Assembly: GCA_002373505.1 (NCBI GenBank)
Contig: DFKE01000002.1
Span: 62,001-126,000 of the forward strand
Reading direction: 5' to 3'
Source: Bacteroidales bacterium UBA3653
Lineage (GTDB): Bacteria; Bacteroidota; Bacteroidia; Bacteroidales; Paludibacteraceae
Length of the DNA stretch: 64,000 bases
Numbering within the stretch: the stretch's first letter is position 1; each line of letters starts with the position of its first letter. The position numbers were made by a program, and so were the translations under genes. A model generated the notes under the pieces. The model had not been told where the DNA came from. It ran no database searches and was given only the letters and a program-made list of their open reading frames with translations. Below are positions 32,359-41,115 of the stretch, in pieces.

Positions 32359-32964
32359 TTTATGTAGCTGTACGCTGAGTCGCCAGAACGGGTGAGCCAG
32401 AATATATCGGACTGTTTCATCCAAATTATCGTTGTTATCCTCCGACCACTCGTCAATGCCGCTTTCCATGAGCAGATCGCCATTGTACCGCAGCGGCTGC
32501 AACATCCAATGCTCCGCTTCGAATTTCGACCGCCATATCTCCGGATCATAAGTACCTGTAAACACTACTTTCACTTCGTTTACTTTCTTCAAGGCGATCT
32601 TCGTGCCTTCTTTCGGTGAACAGGTGATCCAGTCAATGCCATCGGGTAGGGGACGGGTTCCGTTTGTCTCGATGCAGATGTAGAATCCCGCCTTGTGCAG
32701 AGCTTCTATCAGCGGCGTGTCCACTTGCAGGCTTGGTTCACCTCCGGTGATCACACACATCTTACGCCGCTCATTGGGCACATCGTAAAGCGAAAGCATT
32801 TCTGCAACAATCTCCGAAGCACTCATTTCTTTATAGTCGGCAAAATCCGTGTCGCACCAAGGGCAACGCAGATTACATCCGCTGAAACGAACGAACACAG
32901 CGGGAATGCCGCTGTGAGCGCCTTCACCCTGCAAGGTAAAGAATATTTCGTTAACTCTGTACAT
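32341..32964 (-). CDS. queE: 7-carboxy-7-deazaguanine synthase
   Basis: 207 residues. Radical SAM enzyme that turns carboxy-tetrahydropterin into 7-carboxy-7-deazaguanine on the way to queuosine. The cluster motif is CxxxCxxC at Cys30, Cys34, Cys37 (SGCNLRCPWC), with TGGEPSLQ for SAM binding. Last of the queF-queC-queD-queE set; separated from queD by a CTAG octamer array. Confidence 0.96.
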   Translation of the reverse strand: MYRVNEIFFTLQGEGAHSGIPAVFVRFSGCNLRCPWCDTDFADYKEMSASEIVAEMLSLYDVPNERRKMCVITGGEPSLQVDTPLIEALHKAGFYICIETNGTRPLPDGIDWITCSPKEGTKIALKKVNEVKVVFTGTYDPEIWRSKFEAEHWMLQPLRYNGDLLMESGIDEWSEDNNDNLDETVRYILAHPFWRLSVQLHKIAGLR

Positions 32965-32966
32965 TA

Positions 32967-33002
32967 CTAGTATCCTAGGGCCCTAGTTTCCTAGGATCCT
33001 AG
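32967..33002. repeat. CTAG octamer array between queD and queE (five copies)
   Basis: CTAG at 32967, 32975, 32983, 32991 and 32999, exactly 8 bp apart. The last holds the queD TAG stop. CTAG carries TAG on both strands, so three units stop all six frames. Identical layout to arrays at 56331 and 57576. Confidence 0.95.
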
Positions 33003-33331
33003 TCTTTCTCATAGATCGCAACGTTGCCTTCGGATTCCTGAACGGATACTTTGTAGCAGTTCTTTACATGGTCGCAAATCCAGCGAGCGATATTTTCCGC
33101 CGACGGATTGACATCCAGCACTTCGTTGATGTACTTGTGATCAAAAGTATCTTTCACGATTTTCTTGATATGCGTGAAATCAGTCACCATACCATCTTGA
33201 TCCAATTCTTTTGCTTTGCAATAAACGACAATGATCCAGTTATGTCCATGCAGGTTTTCGCATTTGCTTTCGTACGACAGCATCAGGTTGTGCGCTGCCG
33301 AGATCTCAACTCTTTTTTCTACGTAGTACAT
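32999..33331 (-). CDS. queD: 6-carboxytetrahydropterin synthase
   Basis: 110 residues. Zinc-binding His14, His28 and His30 (SAAHNL, LHGHNW) and the catalytic Cys24 (ESKCENLHGH) identify a QueD-type member of the pyruvoyl-tetrahydropterin synthase family. Converts dihydroneopterin triphosphate to 6-carboxytetrahydropterin. A folE gene for the preceding step is not in the window. Its stop codon is the first CTAG of the array. Confidence 0.95.
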   Translation of the reverse strand: MYYVEKRVEISAAHNLMLSYESKCENLHGHNWIIVVYCKAKELDQDGMVTDFTHIKKIVKDTFDHKYINEVLDVNPSAENIARWICDHVKNCYKVSVQESEGNVAIYEKD

Positions 33332-33342
33332 TCGCGTTTTAA

Positions 33343-33996
33343 TTAGTTATCATAAATTGTGTTATCTTCTATCCCCGCTTGCGCGAGTGCTTCTTTTCTC
33401 TCCCGGCAAGTGCCGCAGACTCCGCAGTGGTGTTCTCCGCCTTTGTAGCAACTCCAAGTTTCGGCATAGTTGATATTCAACTCTTTGCCCTTGGAGGCTA
33501 TTTCCGCTTTGGTCAGGTGCGTATATGGCGTAAGCAGTTGTACGCCATTCCATGTGCCGAAATGAATAGCATTATTCATCGCTTCCACAAAATCCGGCCG
33601 GCAGTCCGGATAGATAGTGTGGTCTCCGGCATGGTTCGCCAGCATTACATACTGCATCTTGTTGTTCTCCGCTATGCCTGCTGCGATAGAAAGCATGATT
33701 CCGTTGCGGAAAGGTACCACAGTGGATTTCATGTTCTGTTCGTCATAATTGCCTTCCGGTATAGCATTAGCTCCTTCCAGCAACGATGATTTGAAGAACT
33801 CCTTGATAAACGGCAGTCGTATGACCAGATGCGGAATACCGAGCCGCTCACAATGCAGTTTGGCGTATTCCAATTCTCTGTCATTATGGTTGCTGCCATA
33901 ATGGAAAGAAACCGCCATACCGATACGATACCGGTACTCATAAAGCATAGTGGTGGAATCCAGTCCACCGGAAAGGACGATAAGTGTATCTTTCAT
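33343..33996 (-). CDS. queC: 7-cyano-7-deazaguanine synthase
   Basis: 217 residues. ATP-dependent conversion of carboxy-deazaguanine to preQ0. PP-loop SGGLDST at residues 9-15, and zinc Cys cluster WSCYKGGEHHCGVCGTCRER near the C-terminus. Between queC and queF a REP-like palindrome (34008-34034) fills the gap. Confidence 0.96.
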   Translation of the reverse strand: MKDTLIVLSGGLDSTTMLYEYRYRIGMAVSFHYGSNHNDRELEYAKLHCERLGIPHLVIRLPFIKEFFKSSLLEGANAIPEGNYDEQNMKSTVVPFRNGIMLSIAAGIAENNKMQYVMLANHAGDHTIYPDCRPDFVEAMNNAIHFGTWNGVQLLTPYTHLTKAEIASKGKELNINYAETWSCYKGGEHHCGVCGTCRERKEALAQAGIEDNTIYDN

Positions 33997-34007
33997 AATA
34001 ACCTCTC

Positions 34008-34034
34008 CCCATCCCTCCCCTCAAGGGAGGGAGA
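34008..34034. repeat. REP-like palindrome between queF and queC
   Basis: CCCATCCCTCCC, loop CTCAA, GGGAGGGAGATGGG. The CTCCCCTCAAGGGAG core recurs in the receptor gene (51387) and, split, at the ends of the insert in the trmN6-like gene (43107-43182). Confidence 0.7.
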
Positions 34035-34045
34035 TGGGATTTTGT

Positions 34046-34522
34046 TTAATGTTTAATGTTTTGGGTGAACTGTTCTCTCAGCCGCTGTGCTTTCAATTCC
34101 CGGTGTTCCGCATCCGCATAGTTGGCGAAAGGATAAATACTTATTCCTCCGCGCGGCATGAAATAGCCGACCACTTCCAGATACTTCGGGTCCATCAGTT
34201 TTACCAGATCTTTCATGATTATATTCACACAGTCTTCATGAAAATCTCCATGATTGCGGAAAGAGAAGAGATATAGTTTGAGACTTTTGCTCTCAACCAT
34301 TCTTTCTCTCGGTATATAACTGATGTAGATGTGACCGAAATCCGGCTGTCCTGTCTTCGGGCAGAGTGTAGTAAACTCCGGACAATTGAAAGTAACGAGA
34401 TACTCGTTTTCGGGATGTTTGTTCGGGAAAGTCTCCAGCACGGCAGGATTATAGTTGTCGCTATACTGCACATGCTGATTTCCCAGGAGTGTAACCCCCT
34501 GTAATTCATTTTCTGTTCGCAT
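34046..34522 (-). CDS. queF: NADPH-dependent 7-cyano-7-deazaguanine reductase
   Basis: 158 residues, short (unimodular) QueF. Reduces preQ0 to preQ1. Nucleophile Cys54 and acid Asp61 (CPEFTTLCPKTGQPDFG) and the QueF motif ESKSLKLYLFSFRNHGDFHED are present. The last residues (TQNIKH) and the TAA stop are encoded by a TTTAATG 7-bp array (34045-34065). First gene of the que set; its leader can form a pseudoknot (34527-34564). Confidence 0.96.
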   Translation of the reverse strand: MRTENELQGVTLLGNQHVQYSDNYNPAVLETFPNKHPENEYLVTFNCPEFTTLCPKTGQPDFGHIYISYIPRERMVESKSLKLYLFSFRNHGDFHEDCVNIIMKDLVKLMDPKYLEVVGYFMPRGGISIYPFANYADAEHRELKAQRLREQFTQNIKH

Positions 34523-34526
34523 AGAT

Positions 34527-34564
34527 GTTTTCAGTTTTATAGGGGAGGAAAAACATTAGCTCCC
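34527..34564 (-). promoter_or_regulatory. possible pseudoknot (preQ1-I riboswitch-like) in the queF leader
   Basis: On the minus strand GGGAG (34560-34564) pairs with CTCCC (34543-34547); the 12-base loop holds GTTTTTC, which can pair with GAAAAC (34527-34532) just five bases before the queF ATG. Size, A-rich tail and gene context fit a preQ1-I riboswitch, but the loop does not clearly match the known consensus. Confidence 0.25.
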
Positions 34565-34594
34565 GCATCATTATAATCTTTAGCCTAAGGCTCC

Positions 34595-37500
34595 TTATTT
34601 CATGATTTTTAATGTTTTACCGCTTTCCGTAACAACGATATACATGCCCCGCGGCAGAATCATCGAATAAATATCTTCATTCGTGGTAGCAACTTTGCGT
34701 CCATAGATATCAAAGATATTTACCCACTGTCCTGCTTCGTACACTTGATCTATGCTCTCGTACGGATCGTATAGCTCAATCATAAAGTCATATGTCCGCC
34801 GGCTGATATAGTCGGTTACAACGAAGGTCTTCGGAATAACATACATATATCTCAGATCCAGTTTCTCGTCCGGTGAAGGCAGCACATGGGTGTATTGATC
34901 CGCCAGAGTGATCTTAGGTGTTACGCTCCGCAGACTATCCAACTGTGAGAACTTCTCCTCGGTGAGACGTAATGTGATCGTGTTCTCCGCCTGGTCTATA
35001 TTAGCGTCAATATCGCTGATACTGAATTTCTGAATCTCCAGTGTAGGAGGCGTGATTCCCGACTCGGCATTGCTCAGCAGGTACTCCTCAATACCGTCAA
35101 TCAGTTTCTGTCCTTGCGTGCTAAGCTGTACTTCGCGTGCCAGCGGGAGGCAGATATATTTCTTGCTTCCGCTTATTTGTGTCGGCACTTCGTGGATAGC
35201 CGTTTGCTTGTCTCCCTCTGCATAGTAGTTCTCGATAGAGCGTGTCCGTCCGGTTGCCAGACAGAGCGTGTTCTCCGCATTGGTGATAGCAATCGGCATC
35301 ACACCATTATGGGCATATCCGCTCAAGATTTTTACCTTCGCGTTTTTGGAGACATTGGTCATGTATTTGAAAATAGGATGGTTCGGCTGCTCTATCCATA
35401 TATTACATCCTTTTTCTTTGGCAGCCGTGGTGTCGATAGCGCCGTTATCCGGTTCGCCCCATCCGAGGCGATCGGAAGTATATGTAAAACCTTTGAGGTT
35501 CAATACCGGCAGGTTTGCTCCACCGCGAATGATAGCGAGCACTTCGGCATTATTTGCATCAGCATCTTCCGAGATGATCACCCATTTGTAGTGTGCATAC
35601 TGATCAGCCGGACGAAGTCCGTCTTCTTTCGCTTTACGGGCAATGAGGTTTTTACCTTTACCGGTCAGATAATTGTGAATTCCGTCTTTCTCGTAAGCCA
35701 AGTTGTTCTTGTACAAGTAGAGAATAGGATTATTGCCGTAGTTCAGTTCGTTTACTTTGATTTGACCGGAGATAATAGTATCTGCACCGGCTACAGTAAT
35801 CGTAAACGGATAGGTTCCGATAGCAGTAGGCGTACCGCCGATGATATATTTACCATTGTTTCCGCTTCCGGAGATTCCTGTCGGCTGACCGTTCGGCCAA
35901 GTCAGTTGCACATCATTAGCGGAGAGAGCGAAATAATTGAACGTGATTTGGTCCATCTCTTCGTCCTTATAAACCTCCACGTTTGTTTCCGAAGTAGCCT
36001 GAATATCGGAAGCTACTATGAATTTACCGGTAGCGCGGCTGGTCTCCACGTTGTTGTAGTATGCTACTACAGCGTATTCGTAAGTACCCACAGCGCAATT
36101 GGCATTGCCACTCAATAACAGCGTGTCTGTCAGCGTTCCCGGGATTGTAGTGAGATTAAAGCCATTTGCCGGATTTCCGATCCACTCCAGTTTTGTTTCT
36201 GCACCGGCGATGTTGTTGTATTTGGTTACGTATGTAACGGGTTTGATAGCTGCAGTCTGCATCACCACTTGCGTAGAGTCGTTACCCTTTAACCATTTAG
36301 TGCGTGGTTCTTGCGCCAGACGGAGGGAGAAACCGTATAGTTTACTATCTTCGCTACCAATTGCTTTAAGAGAGATTACATGCCGACCAGTTGTAATATC
36401 ATATCGCCGAGTGGTGGCATTGTCTTTGTCGAAGTACTGAGGCTGCAGGCTTCCATCAATGTAAACCTCCCAATATCTGTTGTCAGCAGGAGTAGTTCCT
36501 TTTGTGTCTTTCTTTTTGTCTTGTGCAACAATTGAGAATTGATCATATCCCTGAATATGAAGTTCAAACGTATTGTTGTTTTTCATTTTAAGGTCACCAG
36601 GTAAGTCAGCAAATTCATCTCTTGCGCTTGCCTTAGCCTCAATTTCACTAGCTTCTTTAAATGATCCTTCCAAAGAACTGATAGTGGCTTTAAACCATCC
36701 ATCTTTTGCGGTCATAGACGTTCCTGACCCCGAGGGACTGCTAACTAAGTAGCCTCCTTTGTGGTTAAGGGTGTAAGTAACAGCAATATCACCACTAGCA
36801 CCTGCTGGTTTGCTTTTCCCTAAATAGAATACTTCGTATTCTCTTTGGTTATAGTTGACTAGCGGAGTATTGTAACCTCCGGCAAGTTCTTTTGCTTCAT
36901 ACACTTCCGGGACGTGAATGGTGAGATCGCTGGAAGGAACTTTAACGGTGTAGTTGATTGTGTAGGTCAATTTTGTTTCGCCATCTTCTGCAGTCACTTC
37001 TACTTTTCCGCTGCCGGGAACGGAGGAGGCTTGAGTGATAAGCTTAGTTGCATTGGGGTGATTAGTTTCCGCTGCAATCGTAGGCGGTGTTTTGATACCT
37101 GCCGTTAATTCAATATTGTATATAAGCGTGCTCGACGAGAAATTAGGCACCGATGTTCCACCATAGGTCAAGCTGCTCAGCGTAGCGTCTGTTGATAAAG
37201 CAGGTGCTTCGGTAATGGTTACGGTGTAAGTCGTTGTCTCGTTCGTTGAACTAGTAAAAGTATAGGTAACAGCTCCGTTACTGAAGTTCTGCGCAGTATT
37301 AGGCGTAACAGAAGCAATATTGTCTCCTGTGAACTGTGGCGTGATTGTAAGCGAAGAGCCATTCGTTACTCGACCGGTAATGGTTTTATTAACTTGGTCG
37401 ATGGTAGCCGTACCTTTGATGTTGTCCCAAGTAACGCTTGTTACTTTCGGCGCAGAAGAAGCGACGGTGAAAGTAATGGTATAGGTTTTCGTGGTAGTAC

Positions 37501-38794
37501 CATCTTCGGCAGTTACGGAAACAGATGCTGTTCCCGGTAGTGCAGTAGCTTGCGTGATAACAGGATCAGAAGCATTTGCGTTATTCTTTGTTGCAGCTAC
37601 CGTCGGAATAGTTGTTGTGCCGGCAGGTAATTCTACCTCGTAATTCAACGTATTGGCAGAGAAATTAGGCACAGGGGTGCCGTTGTAGGTCAATGCCGAA
37701 AGAGTAGCGTCCGAAGATGGACCTGCAGGACCTTGGCGAGTCACTTTGATGGCACAGATACCTGTTCCGGAAGCTTCTGCACGCATCATATAAAGTTCGC
37801 TGTAGTCCGAGGAAAGAGTGAAACTACCGATATTGTAGTCGCTTTTGGATGTACCGGTAGCAACAGAAGCGGTGATGTCACCAGAATGGTCTGCGCTGCT
37901 ACTTACTTTCCAAGGGTTGTATCCGCAGATATAAACTTTATCTCCTGATTTGAAACCACCGGTAACAGTCACTTTGAGATAAAGGGCATTCGCACCCATC
38001 TTTACTCCTTTCGACCCTTGTGATTTCATGTTATTGTCTGTAACAGCAGCATTATATGCAGCACTTTCGTTAGAGAAACTTTTGCTGTCGTCAGAACGAA
38101 GGAACTCAACTGTCATGAGTGTACCGCTTTCGCTGGTTCCCGCTGCAGGAGCATCGCCTCCTGAAAAACGCCAAAAGGCATAGGTGTCTCCTGTACTAGG
38201 TGTGTCGCCGCCGCCCGGCGTGTCTCCACCACCGGGAGTATCACCACCGCCCGGCGTGTCTCCACCGCCCGGAGTATCTCCACCACCCGGCGTGTCACCG
38301 CCGCCTTCGCCATCACCAGTAATAGCAAAATGGAAAACGGTTAGTCCGCTCGTTCCTTTTCCTTGAAAAGCAATAGTATTGATTTCATCTCCAGTAATAG
38401 CTACGGTAGCAGAATATAAGGTGTTTGCCGATGAGGCAATTAATGTACCATCTGTAACGGATGTGATTTCAGTGTCATTAACAAAAACGCGCATGTTTTT
38501 TCCGGCTGAAGTATGCCCCCATGCAATCGTCATTTTTACGTTGCTATATCCGGATAAACTTAGTGCTGGAGAAAAAGTCAGCGTGGTTTTGTTAGTACTA
38601 CTACCAGTTTTCCAGTAATTTGAATAATTACTTGCCCAAGAAACAGCTGTGGTACTGAAACTTCCTTGGCCAGCAGCAGTAAACTTCGTGCCATTTTGAA
38701 CTAAATCTGATTCATAGATAGTAACAGCTTGAGCCATGCCGGCTATTAAACAAGTGGCGATGAAAAGAAGACTTTTCTTAAAAATGTTTCTCAT
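34595..38794 (-). CDS. large secreted protein with cadherin-like domains and T9SS sorting signal
   Basis: 1,399 residues from the ATG at 38794, signal peptide MRNIFKKSLLFIATCLIAGMA. Order: N-terminal beta domain (~25-160), a GGGDTP linker (~161-200, 18-bp DNA repeat, about six units), another beta domain, two cadherin-like sandwich repeats (SDATLSALTYNGTPVPNFS and STDATLSSLTYGGTSVPNFS) with a related domain between, then Ig-like and enzyme-like regions of unknown role. The C-terminus (VNIFDIYGRKVATT, PRGMYIVV, LKIMK) is a type A Por sorting signal, so the protein is exported by T9SS and anchored on the cell surface. Possibly an adhesin or glycan-binding protein. Confidence 0.85.
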   Translation of the reverse strand: MRNIFKKSLLFIATCLIAGMAQAVTIYESDLVQNGTKFTAAGQGSFSTTAVSWASNYSNYWKTGSSTNKTTLTFSPALSLSGYSNVKMTIAWGHTSAGKNMRVFVNDTEITSVTDGTLIASSANTLYSATVAITGDEINTIAFQGKGTSGLTVFHFAITGDGEGGGDTPGGGDTPGGGDTPGGGDTPGGGDTPGGGDTPSTGDTYAFWRFSGGDAPAAGTSESGTLMTVEFLRSDDSKSFSNESAAYNAAVTDNNMKSQGSKGVKMGANALYLKVTVTGGFKSGDKVYICGYNPWKVSSSADHSGDITASVATGTSKSDYNIGSFTLSSDYSELYMMRAEASGTGICAIKVTRQGPAGPSSDATLSALTYNGTPVPNFSANTLNYEVELPAGTTTIPTVAATKNNANASDPVITQATALPGTASVSVTAEDGTTTKTYTITFTVASSAPKVTSVTWDNIKGTATIDQVNKTITGRVTNGSSLTITPQFTGDNIASVTPNTAQNFSNGAVTYTFTSSTNETTTYTVTITEAPALSTDATLSSLTYGGTSVPNFSSSTLIYNIELTAGIKTPPTIAAETNHPNATKLITQASSVPGSGKVEVTAEDGETKLTYTINYTVKVPSSDLTIHVPEVYEAKELAGGYNTPLVNYNQREYEVFYLGKSKPAGASGDIAVTYTLNHKGGYLVSSPSGSGTSMTAKDGWFKATISSLEGSFKEASEIEAKASARDEFADLPGDLKMKNNNTFELHIQGYDQFSIVAQDKKKDTKGTTPADNRYWEVYIDGSLQPQYFDKDNATTRRYDITTGRHVISLKAIGSEDSKLYGFSLRLAQEPRTKWLKGNDSTQVVMQTAAIKPVTYVTKYNNIAGAETKLEWIGNPANGFNLTTIPGTLTDTLLLSGNANCAVGTYEYAVVAYYNNVETSRATGKFIVASDIQATSETNVEVYKDEEMDQITFNYFALSANDVQLTWPNGQPTGISGSGNNGKYIIGGTPTAIGTYPFTITVAGADTIISGQIKVNELNYGNNPILYLYKNNLAYEKDGIHNYLTGKGKNLIARKAKEDGLRPADQYAHYKWVIISEDADANNAEVLAIIRGGANLPVLNLKGFTYTSDRLGWGEPDNGAIDTTAAKEKGCNIWIEQPNHPIFKYMTNVSKNAKVKILSGYAHNGVMPIAITNAENTLCLATGRTRSIENYYAEGDKQTAIHEVPTQISGSKKYICLPLAREVQLSTQGQKLIDGIEEYLLSNAESGITPPTLEIQKFSISDIDANIDQAENTITLRLTEEKFSQLDSLRSVTPKITLADQYTHVLPSPDEKLDLRYMYVIPKTFVVTDYISRRTYDFMIELYDPYESIDQVYEAGQWVNIFDIYGRKVATTNEDIYSMILPRGMYIVVTESGKTLKIMK

Positions 38795-38845
38795 ATTTTT
38801 GTGTTTATTTATTTCGTGTTTTTTTGCGGAATTAAAAATCACGGG

Positions 38846-38864
38846 ATATATACTATGTATATAT
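38846..38864. promoter_or_regulatory. perfect palindrome upstream of the T9SS cargo gene
   Basis: ATATATAC, TAT, GTATATAT: 8-bp arms around 3 bases, 52 bases before the ATG. Could be an operator or only AT-rich symmetry. Confidence 0.3.
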
Positions 38865-38892
38865 AGGGTGCACCGGGATACGGTAAAGAGTG

Positions 38893-38958
38893 CTATTAAC
38901 CTTCTAATTACCCGCTAAACGAGTGCTAAATGACCCCTGAGTAACCGCTAAAAGTGTT
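38893..38958. repeat. degenerate 11-bp period array
   Basis: Six units, plus strand: CTATTAACCTT, CTAATTACCCG, CTAAACGAGTG, CTAAATGACCC, CTGAGTAACCG, CTAAAAGTGTT. Each begins CT(A/G)A or CTAT; the rest varies. Confidence 0.7.
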
Positions 38959-39100
38959 CAAAAAGCCAAGCCCACACTACCCGATATTAATTCACGCTGC
39001 AAAATTACAATATTTTTTGCATATACGTGTGCATATATTCAAAAAAAATGTGTAAAAATTGACACTTTTATCAAAAAAAGTCGCGCGCGAACATAATTTA

Positions 39101-39132
39101 TTTGCGTATGTGAGAATTTTTTTGTAATTTTG
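39101..39132 (+). promoter_or_regulatory. promoter of the second DUF3078 gene
   Basis: TTTG (39101-39104), 20 bases, TAATTTTG (39125-39132); extended -33 box TTTGCGTATGTGAGA. Leader about 80 bases. Confidence 0.8.
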
Positions 39133-39220
39133 TGCCCGATTTGTGTGATTAAGTCGATATTCCCTTGTCAAAAGGGCTAAACAAATAAAATTAACATAAA
39201 ACAAACAATTGAATAGAATT

Positions 39221-40483
39221 ATGCAAAAGAAATTTTTATCAGTAGCGATCTGCCTGTTGGCTGCGCTGACAATGACTGCTCAGGATGTAGATAAGGCTAC
39301 CGTGACGGGCAATGCGGATGCTGCGGCGAAAGCAGGAGCGGACTTGCAGAAGTTGGAGAATGCCGAGAAAGCGTGGAAATTTGACGGAACCGTGGGCTTG
39401 AATGCCGCTGCAACCGGTTTGGTAAACTGGGCTGCCGGTGGTAAGAACAACGTGAACGGTATCGTGTATGCCAAGTTGCACTTGTTGTACCATAAGAATG
39501 CGATTGCATGGGAGACGAACTTCGATACCGATTTCGGTATGACCTGGATTGACCAGAAGGAAGATGCTTTCCAGAAATCAAGCGATAATATCAAACTGGC
39601 AACCAAGTTCGGTTGGGAATTCAAGGAGAGCTGGTATCTGACCGTTCTTGGAAGTTTCCAGAGCCAGTACGCGCTGGGTCGCAATTATGTAGACGGCTAC
39701 AACAACATCATCTCCAAATGGCTTGCTCCTTCTTACACCGATATCTCTGTCGGTATTGACTGGAAGAAGAGCTACAAGGGCGCAGACTTCTCTATCTATC
39801 TGTCTCCGATAGCAGGCCGTATCACAAGTGCCTATATCGGCGAGAACTGGAACCGCAGATACACCCGTGAGAATGCGCTGGGTGCTTTGCAGTACAATAT
39901 TGACCACGCAGCCGATGCCGCTGCTAAAGCAGCAGCTCAAGCGGCTTACGATGCAGCAGCAACGGCATATGACAACATGGGCGGCTATGAGGCAGCGCAA
40001 GCAGCAGGAACGGATATCCGTACCCAGTTGCAGCAGTCGTACGGCACATATGTATATGATGCATCGGGAAACAAATCGTACCGCAATGCGCGTGCTGAGT
40101 TCGGTTTGAGTTTCAAGGGCGGTATTGCTTATACCTACAAGGACTTGAAACTGAGCACCACACTGGCTCTCTTCTCTCCGTATCAGGGCAAAGGCTTCAG
40201 CCTGAAAGACCTTTATGAAGCAGACTACGGCGCCGGTTCATGGGAGACACGCGACAAGAACGCTTATTACTTTGATTATTCGAACAATAACCGTTATTTC
40301 GGTCATTTCGATGTGGACTGGGACTGCGCACTGAGCTATCAGTTCCTCAAATGTCTGCAAGTGACCCTTCAGACCAGCCTCAAGTACTATAACGGAACTC
40401 TGATTGCGGACAAAGAAGGCAATCTGAGTGAGCGTTGCCAGTTCAAGGGCGTTATCGGTCTTGGTGTAGGATACAGTTTCTAA
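39221..40483 (+). CDS. DUF3078 family outer-membrane protein
   Basis: 420 residues from the ATG at 39221 (an in-frame TTG at 39209 would weaken the signal peptide MQKKFLSVAICLLAALTMTAQ). Family hallmarks: LVNWAAGGKNNVNGIVYAK and the following amphipathic strands, ending GVIGLGVGYSF. An Ala-rich helical insert (residues ~230-275) is likely an extended loop. Paralogue of 21339-22508. It heads the transcript with the coiled-coil, zapA and rny genes. Function unknown. Confidence 0.85.
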   Translation: MQKKFLSVAICLLAALTMTAQDVDKATVTGNADAAAKAGADLQKLENAEKAWKFDGTVGLNAAATGLVNWAAGGKNNVNGIVYAKLHLLYHKNAIAWETNFDTDFGMTWIDQKEDAFQKSSDNIKLATKFGWEFKESWYLTVLGSFQSQYALGRNYVDGYNNIISKWLAPSYTDISVGIDWKKSYKGADFSIYLSPIAGRITSAYIGENWNRRYTRENALGALQYNIDHAADAAAKAAAQAAYDAAATAYDNMGGYEAAQAAGTDIRTQLQQSYGTYVYDASGNKSYRNARAEFGLSFKGGIAYTYKDLKLSTTLALFSPYQGKGFSLKDLYEADYGAGSWETRDKNAYYFDYSNNNRYFGHFDVDWDCALSYQFLKCLQVTLQTSLKYYNGTLIADKEGNLSERCQFKGVIGLGVGYSF

Positions 40484-40515
40484 GTACCAAGGGGCTAAGG
40501 ACCAAGTACCAACTC

Positions 40516-40791
40516 ATGCAGGCACTCAACGACCTTTCGCAGAATGTACATCTCTTGCTGGAGCGCTATCAGGCGTTGCAGCAGGAGAATGCGCGTTTAC
40601 GGGAGGATTCGGAGCGCCAGAGGAACGAACTGATACGCACTCACAGCGAGTTGCTGGAGTTACAACAGCAGAACCGCCGTATAGCAACAGCCAACGCCAT
40701 GAGTGCAGCGGAGGGCAAGGAAGAGGCGCTCAAACGTATCAATGCATTGATTGCACAGGTGGATCGGGCTATCGCAGCGCTGAAACGCTAA
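40516..40791 (+). CDS. small coiled-coil protein next to zapA
   Basis: 91 residues from the ATG at 40516, almost all heptad coiled coil (LLLERYQALQQENARLREDS). Size, coiled coil and place directly before zapA suggest a ZapB-like divisome partner, but sequence alone does not prove it. The 32-base gap from the DUF3078 gene is a CCAAG-type 7-8 bp array. Confidence 0.65.
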   Translation: MQALNDLSQNVHLLLERYQALQQENARLREDSERQRNELIRTHSELLELQQQNRRIATANAMSAAEGKEEALKRINALIAQVDRAIAALKR

Positions 40792-40823
40792 TGTACGAAG
40801 TGACAAAGTACGATGTACAAAGG
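40792..40823 (+). repeat. GTAC(A/G)AAG-type 7-8 bp array before zapA
   Basis: GTACGAA, GTGACAAA, GTACGAT, GTACAAAG in tandem. The same words occur in frame inside secA (18393-18420) and, reversed, trmH (9834-9865). Confidence 0.7.
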
Positions 40824-40824
40824 A

Positions 40825-41115
40825 ATGATTTCGGACAAGCAACATATTAACTTGCATCTGGATGCGCACACGGTCGGGCTGGATGTGCCGCGCGACCGGG
40901 AGGCAAACTACCGCAACGCAGCAGAGTTGCTGAATCAGCGATACCAGTATTATCTCAAACTGCGTCCCAACGCATCGGCTGAGCAGCTATGGATGTACAC
41001 CGCGCTGGAAGTGGCAGTGGCATTGCAATCCGATGTGCGGGAGAAAAGTCTTGTCCCCGTAGAGAAAGAATTACGTGAACTGAATGAACTAATTATTAAC
41101 ACGATAAAACAATGA
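40825..41115 (+). CDS. zapA: cell division protein ZapA
   Basis: 96 residues from the ATG at 40825; another ATG at 40813 lies in the repeat. The start (INLHLDAHTVGLDVPRDREANYRNAAELLNQR, quoted in parts: LDVPRDREANYRNAA) and the C-terminal coiled coil match ZapA, which bundles FtsZ filaments. Overlaps rny by ATGA, an arrangement I associate with Bacteroidales. Confidence 0.8.
   Translation: MISDKQHINLHLDAHTVGLDVPRDREANYRNAAELLNQRYQYYLKLRPNASAEQLWMYTALEVAVALQSDVREKSLVPVEKELRELNELIINTIKQ

Larger units (their letters stand above)
38795..39220. other. intergenic region between the T9SS cargo gene and the DUF3078 gene
   Basis: Contains a 19-bp palindrome (38846-38864), an 11-bp array (38893-38958), a weak minus promoter (-7 box TAATTTTG on the minus strand, 39000-39007, with a poor -33 box) and the plus promoter 39101-39132. 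The long leader of the minus gene would include palindrome and array. Confidence 0.55.

Noticed and set aside
38190..38310. Regular 18-bp repeats that could suggest a CRISPR or minisatellite
   Set aside because: They encode the GGGDTP linker in frame and have no spacers.
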